This document shows, piece after piece, positions 1-7,593 of a stretch of 64,000 nucleotides of DNA. The notes below the pieces were generated by a model. It was not told where the DNA came from and did no database searches. It worked only from the letters and a program-made list of their open reading frames with translations. The DNA comes from Scytonema hofmannii PCC 7110. GTDB taxonomy: Bacteria; Cyanobacteriota; Cyanobacteriia; Cyanobacteriales; Nostocaceae. Position 1 is the first letter of the stretch. Each line of letters begins with the position of its first letter. Position numbers and translations under genes: made by a program. Location of the stretch: positions 9,189,241 to 9,253,240 of the forward strand of contig NZ_KQ976354.1 in the NCBI RefSeq assembly GCF_000346485.2, given 5' to 3'.

Positions 1-14
1 TCTGTACTTTCCAT
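1..14 (-). CDS. Start of a gene running off the left edge (partial)
   Basis: On the minus strand an ATG at 14..12 is preceded by a perfect Shine-Dalgarno AGGAGG (complement of 21-26) with six bases between them. Only four codons (M-E-S-T) lie inside the window, so no function can be given. It starts 22 bases after the stop of the hypothetical gene at 37-381, which suggests one operon. Confidence 0.55.
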
Positions 15-36
15 CAAAATCCTCCTAATTGGATTT

Positions 37-381
37 TTAGATTTTTGTTAGATTAATATCTATGTTCACATTTTTTCCCAAATTAGCCCCACTGACTCGT
101 TTCCCAGTAATTTGTAATCTTTCAAACCCAGCAGCTTTTGCCTCTTGTACTAATTGATTTTTCAACTCTAGTACTTCTCTAGTTGATAATTCAAACCTCC
201 AAACATCTTTTGGAAAGATAGATATATTTTTAAGCTTAAGTGTTTTTCCTTCAATACTTACCTCAGCCGCTACTTCCAGAGAACCTTTAGAAGTTGAAAA
301 TTCCTTTAAAAGAACTTCTTCATCCCCAAAACCACTAAAACTACTAGGATTGTTCAGCATTATGTACCAGGATACCTGCAA
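37..381 (-). CDS. Hypothetical protein, about 107-114 aa
   Basis: Unrecognised small protein. The open frame encodes up to 114 residues; an inner ATG (MLNNPSS, residue 8) is an equally good start. There is no signal peptide, membrane segment or Cys motif. The sequence alternates charged and hydrophobic residues, as in a small alpha/beta protein, with a Lys/Glu-rich helix near residues 66-86 (REVLELKNQLVQEAKAAG). It lies just upstream of, and probably cotranscribed with, the gene that starts at position 14. I do not recognise the family. Confidence 0.55.
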   Translation of the reverse strand: MQVSWYIMLNNPSSFSGFGDEEVLLKEFSTSKGSLEVAAEVSIEGKTLKLKNISIFPKDVWRFELSTREVLELKNQLVQEAKAAGFERLQITGKRVSGANLGKNVNIDINLTKI

Positions 382-451
382 TAAAATTTATAACAGGCAA
401 TTTGCCAAAACGAGATGCTCCCCCTACCAACTACTAACAACTAACCACTAA

Positions 452-3064
452 CTAAGTCAAATACCTCATAAGTACTGATTCTAGTTGAACAATACCGATG
501 GGTTTGCTGAGACAGTCGCTAGCACCTACTTGTTTTACCCGATCGCGATCGCAAGTTACAACCAATGGTGTCATCATAACAACTGGCAAATCTTGTAAAT
601 CGGTTTGTTCTCTCACCTGTATCAGCAAATCCCACCCACTGACATCTCCCAACTCTACATCTAACAAAATTAAATCGGGCTGTTGCGATCGCACCAGTTC
701 TAAAAATCTATTGCCGTGATTGAGTCGTTCAACCTGATAACCTATTGTCTGAAGATAATCTTGCAGCAATATGGCGGTATGTTCTTCATGTTCCACAAGT
801 AAAATACGTTTTTTCTTGGATGAGAGTGAGGAGGAAATAGGGGAAAGAGAGGCGAAAGGATCGCTATCCACACTTTGAGGTTGATCGTCGGGCAAAAATA
901 AGGTAAAGCGGCTTCCCTGTCCCAATGTTGATTCTACCGTCACATCTCCACCATGCAGCCGCGCTAACTTACGTGTTAGTGCTAGACCTAAACCAGTCCC
1001 TTCGTACTGACGGCTGAGGCGACCATCAAGTTGTTTAAAAGGTTCAAATAAAAATTGAAACTGGCTCTTATCGATACCAATACCTGTATCTATCACTATA
1101 AATGCAATGCCTTGTGGTAATTTTCTGACTTCTAACGATACCTGACCTTTATTGGTAAATTTGATAGCATTCGTTAGAAGATTCAGCAACATTTGTTTCA
1201 TGCGACGGTCATCAGCAACACAAATGCTGGCTTGTTCGTCAATTTCTACTGTCAGGAGCAGTCCCTTTTCTATGGCGCGTTCGCTGACTGTTGATATAAC
1301 ATAATTACAGATTTCATCTACATATAGGGTTGATAAAAAAAGCTCTTCTTTACCCGCTTCTACTTTAGATAAATCGAGAATATCATTAATCAATGCTAGC
1401 AGGTGTTCTCCACTACTGTAAATACAGTTGATATATTCCTTTTGCTTGTCATTTAAAGAACCAACTATTTCTTGTTGCAATAACTGAGATAACCCCATGA
1501 TTGCATTTAAAGGTGTTCGCAATTCGTGACTCATTGTTGCCAAAAATTCACTTTTTGCTTTACTACCTGCTTCTGCTGCATCTTTAGTTTCAAGGAGTTT
1601 TAATTCTGTTTGTTTGCGGTCTGTAATGTCCTCCATCATGACTAGGTAAAATTTAGGTTCACCATTTGTGCCAGGAATCAGAGATATACTTAAATGCACC
1701 CATATAAGCCGACCATCTCTATGCAGAATACGCCTTTCCATGTCTAAGCGTTTCCTAACTTTTGATAGCAATTCTTGGTAAAGTTCTAAATCATCTGCAT
1801 GATTGAAAATATAATCCGTGAAATTCTTACCGCATAGCTCTTGTTGAGAATATCCCAACATTTGACACAACGCCGGATTGATATCCGCAATTCTTCCGTG
1901 CATCTCAACAAGTGCAATCCCCATTGAAGAATTTTCAACAATAGCTCTGAACCATGCTTCACTTTGCTGTAGGGCTTCTTGTGCTGCATTGCGAGCGCTA
2001 ACTTCTACTGCTAAGGCTACAAAATCTGCGATCGCACCTGCAAAAGTCTCTTCTTCTAATGTCCACTGACGGATACTTCCTGTATGTTCGTGACACACAA
2101 CTCCGATGGGACGATCCCCCAACCAAATTGATGCATCTAATAGAGATGTAATGCCGAATGTGGAAAGATAAGATTCAGATAATTCTTGGGTTCGCTTATC
2201 TTCAAGTGCGTCATTAGATGCTATAATACGCTGCTCTTCTAAAGCTTGAAAATAAGTAAGATAATTGGCTTTTATCAGTGACATACCTCTGGTATGACGC
2301 TTTGTTGTTGAACTATATAAATCTATACATTCAACTTTTGAGCCATCTCGATTATATAACCATACACTAACGCGTGCCACCTCTAAAGTTCGGGCAGCCG
2401 CTTCTGTTATTTCCTTTAGCGCCGCGTTGAGATCCCCTTGCTGAAAAGTTTGACTTCGAGCAAGTTGTACCAAGGTCTGGCTTTGCTTTCGCAGACGATT
2501 TTCTCTTTCTCGCCAAACATCTTCTGCTTGCTTTTGGGCTGTGATATCTCGAATCGCGACCACCTGCATTTGCTGTCCTTGGTAAGGAACTACCTTACCT
2601 TGTAGTTCAACCGGAAAAGTAACACCGGATTTCTTAACTACAACTCCTTCATAGGGTTTTTCATATCCGGAAAAAATATTTTTTTTGACTAATTCTTGTG
2701 AATCAGGAGTAAACAGCGCAAAAGCACTTTTGTCAATCAATTCAGAGACTTCATAGCCACTCATGTTTACTAAAACACTGTTGACATCAATTATGATGCC
2801 ATTCTCATGTATGATTAACCCTTCAAAACCAGCTTCAGACAGATATTTAAACCGGGCTTCTCCATCTGACAAAGGTTTTTTGTCCTTCTGCTGAAAGTTT
2901 TCGTTAGGTATTGGCACATCAATTTGGTAGCTTTGAGCAGTCGTTACCTGAGGTTGATTGTTCTCTAAAGGTTGACACTGCTGCTGTTCGCTTGCACATA
3001 GTACGATTGGCTGCAACCGTTGAGAGATTCTCGCTCTATTTATTAAAAAGTCTGGTGTGCTCAT
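452..3064 (-). CDS. Hybrid sensor histidine kinase (PAS-GAF-PAS-HisKA-HATPase-REC)
   Basis: Cytoplasmic hybrid kinase of about 870 residues. In order it has a PAS domain (about 70-178), a GAF domain (about 200-360), a second PAS/PAC (about 370-490), HisKA with a normal H-box (MSHELRTPL), and an HATPase with N-box (LLTNAIKF), DTGIGI and GTGLGLAL. A C-terminal receiver carries phospho-Asp in LLLDVEL, Thr in MMTP and Lys in SKP. The receiver acid pocket reads VEH rather than VED or VDD, so the second acidic Mg ligand is His. There are no membrane segments, so the signal is probably sensed inside the cell. I start it at ATG 3064 (MSTPDF); the frame extends to 3109, but that stretch is repeat-like intergenic sequence. 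No partner regulator is adjacent. Confidence 0.9.
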   Translation of the reverse strand: MSTPDFLINRARISQRLQPIVLCASEQQQCQPLENNQPQVTTAQSYQIDVPIPNENFQQKDKKPLSDGEARFKYLSEAGFEGLIIHENGIIIDVNSVLVNMSGYEVSELIDKSAFALFTPDSQELVKKNIFSGYEKPYEGVVVKKSGVTFPVELQGKVVPYQGQQMQVVAIRDITAQKQAEDVWRERENRLRKQSQTLVQLARSQTFQQGDLNAALKEITEAAARTLEVARVSVWLYNRDGSKVECIDLYSSTTKRHTRGMSLIKANYLTYFQALEEQRIIASNDALEDKRTQELSESYLSTFGITSLLDASIWLGDRPIGVVCHEHTGSIRQWTLEEETFAGAIADFVALAVEVSARNAAQEALQQSEAWFRAIVENSSMGIALVEMHGRIADINPALCQMLGYSQQELCGKNFTDYIFNHADDLELYQELLSKVRKRLDMERRILHRDGRLIWVHLSISLIPGTNGEPKFYLVMMEDITDRKQTELKLLETKDAAEAGSKAKSEFLATMSHELRTPLNAIMGLSQLLQQEIVGSLNDKQKEYINCIYSSGEHLLALINDILDLSKVEAGKEELFLSTLYVDEICNYVISTVSERAIEKGLLLTVEIDEQASICVADDRRMKQMLLNLLTNAIKFTNKGQVSLEVRKLPQGIAFIVIDTGIGIDKSQFQFLFEPFKQLDGRLSRQYEGTGLGLALTRKLARLHGGDVTVESTLGQGSRFTLFLPDDQPQSVDSDPFASLSPISSSLSSKKKRILLVEHEEHTAILLQDYLQTIGYQVERLNHGNRFLELVRSQQPDLILLDVELGDVSGWDLLIQVREQTDLQDLPVVMMTPLVVTCDRDRVKQVGASDCLSKPIGIVQLESVLMRYLT

Positions 3065-3199
3065 AATGAAATTAATTCTTTTCCCATGCCCAATACCCCT
3101 ACTACCCACTCCCTATTCCCAACCATTGACCTATAGAAAGATTCGCGGATTGGCTAAGTTCTGTAAGAATTGATTATATGTCCTAGTAGAGGTGGAGCA

Positions 3200-4129
3200 A
3201 TGGCGGATGATGGCGTAAGAATTGTCTCCCTAATTCCTGGGGGCACGGAAATCTTGGCGGTACTGGGGTTAACTGATGCAATTGTGGGTCGATCTCATGA
3301 ATGTGACTATCCTCCAGAAATTAAAGATCGCCCTGCTTGTACGCAAGCGCGTATGAACACCAATGCCTCTAGCAATGAAATTCATGATAAAGTCAATAAT
3401 TTGTTACAATCTGCCCTTAGTATTTATCAAATTAAAATAGATCTTTTGGAAAAGTTACAGCCTACTCACATTGTTACACAAGACCAATGTGATGTCTGTG
3501 CTGTTAGCTTAAAAGATGTAGAAGAAGCAGTTGCGACTCTTACCAATATCGCGCCCCAGATCGTTTCTTTACGACCAAATGTTCTTCAAGATGTTTGGGT
3601 AGACATTGAGAGAATAGGCAAAGTTTTTGGCATAGACTCCCGACCTATACTAGAAAACTTAGAAGCTCGGGTAAAGATAGTAGAGCAAAAAACACAAGGT
3701 TTGTCCCAAACAGAACATTTGCCAACAGTTGCTTGTATTGAATGGACTGACCCTTTAATGGTGGCTGCTAATTGGATTCCTGAATTGGTTACGTTAGCCG
3801 GAGGACAACCTCTTTTTAGCGTTGCAGGCCAACCTTCTCCTCCTTTGTCTTGGGATGCGCTTATTGCCAGCAATCCAGATATCGTTATTTTTATGCCCTG
3901 CGGCTTTGATTTAGATCGAACCCGTCAGGAATCCCAGTTGGTATGCAAGCACCCAGAATGGGAAAAACTCCATGCTGTTCAAAGTGGCAGAGTCTATATT
4001 ACTGATGGGAATTCTTACTTTAATCGTCCGGGACCGCGATTGGTGGATTCATTAGAAATATTGGCAGAAGTTTTGCATCCAGAAATTTTCCAGTATGGCT
4101 ATAAAGGACAAGCTTGGGAGCTTGTATGA
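3200..4129 (+). CDS. Cobalamin-binding protein, BtuF-like (periplasmic-binding fold)
   Basis: About 309 residues of the class III substrate-binding protein fold (COG0614, BtuF/FepB type). The N-terminus RIVSLIPGGTEIL and the segment VGRSHECDYPPEI are typical of the cobalamin-binding subgroup, as are DQCDVCAVS and the late IVIFMPCGFDLDRT. There is no signal peptide or lipobox, which is usual for many cyanobacterial members and leaves its location open. I choose ATG 3200 because AGAGG lies six bases upstream; the same frame is open from 3170. No permease or ATPase gene is adjacent. The next gene converges on it from the right. Confidence 0.75.
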   Translation: MADDGVRIVSLIPGGTEILAVLGLTDAIVGRSHECDYPPEIKDRPACTQARMNTNASSNEIHDKVNNLLQSALSIYQIKIDLLEKLQPTHIVTQDQCDVCAVSLKDVEEAVATLTNIAPQIVSLRPNVLQDVWVDIERIGKVFGIDSRPILENLEARVKIVEQKTQGLSQTEHLPTVACIEWTDPLMVAANWIPELVTLAGGQPLFSVAGQPSPPLSWDALIASNPDIVIFMPCGFDLDRTRQESQLVCKHPEWEKLHAVQSGRVYITDGNSYFNRPGPRLVDSLEILAEVLHPEIFQYGYKGQAWELV

Positions 4130-4167
4130 AGTATGAAGTAGAAGAATAGGATTCGATTTTTGAAATA

Positions 4168-4230
4168 TACGTAGGGTGGGCTATGCCGCACACAAGTTTC
4201 ACGTGGTGGGCATTGCCCACTCTACGGTAT
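4168..4230. repeat. Imperfect inverted repeat between convergent genes
   Basis: GTAGGGTGGGC on the left faces GGGCATTGCCCACTCTAC on the right, with a second small hairpin inside. It sits between the ends of two convergent genes (stop at 4129 on plus, stop at 4280 on minus), so its transcript could act as a bidirectional terminator. It resembles dispersed GTAGGGTGGGCA-type elements of cyanobacterial genomes. Confidence 0.55.
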
Positions 4231-4279
4231 TTTTAGGAAATATGAAAAGATTAATATTTTATCCTTCATACTTCACACT

Positions 4280-4567
4280 TCATCCTTGTTCAAGCCATTC
4301 AATAAGCGGTCTTAATGTACCTGGTAGCGCTGCTTCACTAATAGTAACAGTGTGTTTTTTTCCATTATCTTCTACTGTTAATTTATATTGAAAGCGGTCG
4401 GGTTGAGTGGGGGAGGCTGTTATTTGTGCTGGTAAATTGAAGAAATTGGCTGCTTCTACTAATTGAGGGAGTTGCTTTGCTTTGTCTTGAGAAAGGTTGG
4501 CTGTGTCAACAGTTTTTTTCTTAGTGATTCCAGCAAAACCACCCATTCTTTCACACGATACTCGCAT
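4280..4567 (-). CDS. Emfourin-like inhibitor of the adjacent M4 protease
   Basis: 95 residues from ATG 4567 (MRVSCERMGGFAG); a TTG two codons upstream is also possible. The opening (MxxxxxRxGGFAGI), a central hydrophobic segment and the end PGTLRPLIEWL are features of the protealysin inhibitor emfourin family. The start is 12 bases after the stop of the protealysin-like protease at 4580, the gene pairing known for protealysin and emfourin. Expected role: tight binding and inhibition of the cognate cytoplasmic M4 protease. There is no signal peptide, consistent with an intracellular inhibitor. The call rests on sequence pattern plus context. Confidence 0.75.
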   Translation of the reverse strand: MRVSCERMGGFAGITKKKTVDTANLSQDKAKQLPQLVEAANFFNLPAQITASPTQPDRFQYKLTVEDNGKKHTVTISEAALPGTLRPLIEWLEQG

Positions 4568-4579
4568 AATCAATAAATT

Positions 4580-5662
4580 TTAGAAAACGCCTACCTTTTG
4601 CCACGCATTCTGCACCGCTTTTTGCTCTTTACTTGCTTGACCGTAGAGTTCTCCGGCGACTTGAACGGTCACGTTTGCAGCACGTTTAAAATTGGCTCCG
4701 GAACGCAAGCGATCGCGTAAAGTTACATACCATATCTTACCGGCTTTCTCCCAAGCATAGCCACCAATTTCTGTTGCTGCTAAATAAAAAGCATGGTTGG
4801 GAATTCCTGAGTTTATATGAACTCCTCCATTGTCATCACTACTCGTGTAGATATCTTTAACAGAACCTGGTTGGGGGTCTTTGCCCATGATAGGATCGTC
4901 ATAAGCAGTTCCTGGTGCTTTCATAGAACGAATAGCCACACCCTTAACGCTTGAGGTAAATAAGCCTTCCCCAATCAGCCAATTGGACTGTTCGGCGGTC
5001 TGATTTTGAACTCGTTGTTTTACCAAAATACCAAAAACATCAGAAAATGATTCATTCAGTGCTCCCGCTTCTCCATAGTATTTTAGATTTGCTTCATGCT
5101 GGGTGACACCATGAGTCAATTCGTGTGCGATGACATCAATGGCTTTGGTAAAGCGGTGAAAAATTTCTCCATCGCCATCGCCGTAGACCATTTGGTCACC
5201 GTTCCAAAAAGCGTTATCATAATTCACACTATAATGCACGGTAGAGTCCAAACGCAGTCCCTTATCATCAATAGAATTTCGCTCATACACCTGATAAAAT
5301 AAGTCATAGGTTGCGCCTGCCGCATCATAGGCTTCATTAACTGCTGGGTCTTTGCTGGGAGGATCGCCTTCAGAACGTACAAGTTGACCGGGGAGATCTT
5401 CACTATTTTTAGCATCGAAGACAGTTCGGCGCTTTTGACCCGGAGAGACGGCAAAATTGACAGCACCTACAACGTTTCGCCGTCCGCGAAATTGCGCTGA
5501 AACATTTAATGTGCGAAATGCCCATTCACGTTGTTGGGAATTGCCATTGACTACCAGGTTTTCCAGCATATGAGGTGGAACGATACACAAGATCGAACAC
5601 CTAGCGTTCATTTGATGCGAGCTTCCATTGCCAACAGATTTTTTCTTTCTTCGAGAGTGCAA
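4580..5662 (-). CDS. Protealysin-type M4 neutral metalloprotease
   Basis: About 360 residues. The zinc motif HELTH is at about residues 180-184, the third zinc ligand Glu at about 204 (GALNESFSD), and the active-site His is in NSGIPNHAF. The N-terminus has the short protealysin propeptide signature CSILCIVPPHML and no signal peptide, so this is the protealysin group rather than thermolysin. I prefer TTG 5662, which has AGGAG eight bases upstream; the frame is open to 5680, and ATG 5611 (MNARCS) is the shortest alternative. It forms an operon with the inhibitor at 4280. Confidence 0.88.
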   Translation of the reverse strand: MHSRRKKKSVGNGSSHQMNARCSILCIVPPHMLENLVVNGNSQQREWAFRTLNVSAQFRGRRNVVGAVNFAVSPGQKRRTVFDAKNSEDLPGQLVRSEGDPPSKDPAVNEAYDAAGATYDLFYQVYERNSIDDKGLRLDSTVHYSVNYDNAFWNGDQMVYGDGDGEIFHRFTKAIDVIAHELTHGVTQHEANLKYYGEAGALNESFSDVFGILVKQRVQNQTAEQSNWLIGEGLFTSSVKGVAIRSMKAPGTAYDDPIMGKDPQPGSVKDIYTSSDDNGGVHINSGIPNHAFYLAATEIGGYAWEKAGKIWYVTLRDRLRSGANFKRAANVTVQVAGELYGQASKEQKAVQNAWQKVGVF

Positions 5663-5756
5663 AAGATTTTCTCCTTTCAAAAATTATAAGAAAAATAAAG
5701 AATAAAGGCATTCCGCGTGGGAATGTAAGAGAATGTCTCAGATTACGTGAGTTCGA

Positions 5757-5850
5757 CGAAGCACTCATCAGACCTCACCCCAAATCCCTCTCCTAGGAGG
5801 AGAGGAGCTTCAAACCCTGATTATAACGTTGCTCCTCTCTCTCCTTTGAG
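5757..5850. repeat. Intergenic repeat tract with CTCTCCT/AGGAGAG hairpin
   Basis: Between the protease start and the next gene lies the common cyanobacterial tract CCTCACCCCAAATCCC followed by the palindrome CTCTCCTAGGAGGAGAG. A related CCCTCACCCCC tract with CTCTCCCAGTGGGAGAG occurs at about 40800 and about 41610. No gene was seen in 5681-5953. Confidence 0.5.
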
Positions 5851-5953
5851 GATACAGCTGGTCAATAAGGGCTTAAGCCCTCATTTCACAATACGAAAAA
5901 TTTATAACCTAGAAAACTTAGGTCATTAGCGGTAAAGTAGGAATAGAAGTAAA

Positions 5954-6757
5954 ATGTATGTTTTCAACCTAGATATAAAAATGATGTCTGGTATTTTAAA
6001 GGCTATCAAACCTAATTACCTTCAAGATGTTTATCTCCAACAATTGGATGAACGTTTTTTTGAGCGTTGTTTCGCTCTAAATTCTACTGATGCAGAAGTT
6101 TCAGAAGAACTGGCAATCATTGCTCACCGAAATAGCACCAATATCGAAGAGATATTAAATAAATTCTCTGAAGGTTGTACTAATTTACAGAATTGGCTCG
6201 ATTTGCGTTCAAAAATTACAACTTTTGGGACTAAAGTACAGGCTTTTGTACAAAGCATTTTTCAGTCTGATAAGTCTTCTGATTATTATCAAACTGAAAA
6301 AGAGCTATTAGATGCTTATGTTAATAGCTTTTTTCAACAGCTATCTGAACTTAACATGGCTTTATACCATATAGTTGATTCTTACTGGTGTTACTTTTCC
6401 TCTGACATCCAAAACTTTGTTTTGCGTGGATATTTTGTATTATCTGGCGTCAACCAAGATTTCTCTTCTGCTGACTTCTCCTCTAATTCTTCTCAAGAGA
6501 TTAAACAATCTTTTCAAAAATATCAATTTGCATTTTTCAGATTAGAAAAATCCATTAATTCTGTTTTAAGTAAAGAAGAGTTAAATACTCGAAAAAATCT
6601 CATAAATAAGGAGATTGCCAAGCTACTTGACAATAACTTGGCAGCACAATATAAGAATGATACCCTAATTCTATCTGAGCGAGATTCTAGATTTCTTCTA
6701 GAGATTATAAACAATCCTCCAGAACCTTCAGACGCTTTGTTATCTATTTTTCAGTAA
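5954..6757 (+). CDS. Atypical antitoxin: 230-aa helical domain plus TacA/DUF1778 C-terminal tail
   Basis: 267 residues. The last 29 (LILSERDSRFLLEIINNPPEPSDAL, split here as a motif at 238-266) match the toxin-neutralising tail of DUF1778/TacA antitoxins (LSxxDxxxFLxxLxNPPEPxxxL). Normal TacA proteins are about 90 residues with a ribbon-helix-helix DNA-binding domain. Here the first 230 residues form instead a mostly helical domain that I do not recognise, with an aromatic-rich core near 120-165 and no membrane segment. A TacT-like GNAT toxin follows 33 bases downstream on the same strand. Start ATG 5954 has AGGAA about ten bases upstream; MMSGI at residue 10 is an alternative. The antitoxin role is inferred from tail plus neighbour. 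Confidence 0.7.
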   Translation: MYVFNLDIKMMSGILKAIKPNYLQDVYLQQLDERFFERCFALNSTDAEVSEELAIIAHRNSTNIEEILNKFSEGCTNLQNWLDLRSKITTFGTKVQAFVQSIFQSDKSSDYYQTEKELLDAYVNSFFQQLSELNMALYHIVDSYWCYFSSDIQNFVLRGYFVLSGVNQDFSSADFSSNSSQEIKQSFQKYQFAFFRLEKSINSVLSKEELNTRKNLINKEIAKLLDNNLAAQYKNDTLILSERDSRFLLEIINNPPEPSDALLSIFQ

Positions 6758-6789
6758 AATTATTAACCTACAGAATTAGCAATAAATTT

Positions 6790-7347
6790 GTGTCTTGGAT
6801 CGTTAGTCCCTTAAATTGTACTGGACATACTCGTAGCAGCTTAAAAAAAATATTATTTAACTGCGGGTCAGACGAAGGAGATATCCAGCTTAATAACTAC
6901 TTAAAGCAATATGCTTGGATTAATCATGAAAGTGGATTAAGTAAAACCTTTGTTGCACATTCCTCTGAAGACAGTAAAAATATAGTTGGTTACTACTCTT
7001 CAAGTATGAGCAACATTGAACCATCAGGGTTACCCGATAACTTAAAAAATACTCTTCCTGCTTATCCTATTCCTGTTATGCTAATTGGGAAGCTGGCTGT
7101 AGACCAACAACACCAGTCTTTAGGTGTTGGAAAGAGACTTTTAAAACACGCTATTGAAACTGTTTTGCTGATTTCTGACTATATTGGTGTTTATGCAATT
7201 AGGATAGATTCAAAAAACGAAAAAGCGAAAAAATATTATGTAGAAAAAAGAGGTTTTTTATCTCTTCAAGATAGTTTAACCGTAATCCTACCACTATCAG
7301 TCCTTAAAAAACTTAATTTAGCAATAAAAAAAGAAGATCCGACTTGA
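6790..7347 (+). CDS. TacT-like GNAT acetyltransferase toxin
   Basis: 185 residues from a GTG start. It shows the TacT-family signatures: FNCG near 23-26, YPIPVMLIGKLAVD at 92-105, the acetyl-CoA loop QSLGVG at 109-114, and a Tyr pair at 149-150 (AKKYYVEKRGF) at the place of the catalytic Tyr. Known members acetylate aminoacyl-tRNA and stop translation. Here there is a seven-residue insertion after FNCG compared with what I remember of the family. It is cotranscribed with the upstream antitoxin-like gene, whose C-terminal tail is the piece known to cover the TacT active site. No strong ribosome site is visible before the GTG. Confidence 0.8.
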   Translation: MSWIVSPLNCTGHTRSSLKKILFNCGSDEGDIQLNNYLKQYAWINHESGLSKTFVAHSSEDSKNIVGYYSSSMSNIEPSGLPDNLKNTLPAYPIPVMLIGKLAVDQQHQSLGVGKRLLKHAIETVLLISDYIGVYAIRIDSKNEKAKKYYVEKRGFLSLQDSLTVILPLSVLKKLNLAIKKEDPT

Positions 7348-7593
7348 AAAACAATTAAAAACTTTTGACGAGTAGATAACGATCGCACTCCCCACCATCC
7401 GTGACAGGTTAAGAAAATTACACATTTGTTAAGAGGTTGCAGGAAAAGGGGACAAATCCGGCTTGGATACTGGCTTTCGCAGGGCTTTGACCACACCCTA
7501 AGTCTTGTCTTCTACCTACTGAATACTTTATTGTAAAAACCATTCAAAATCAGTAAACTTAAATAGAATCAGAGTGCTGGAGCTGGCTGAAAA

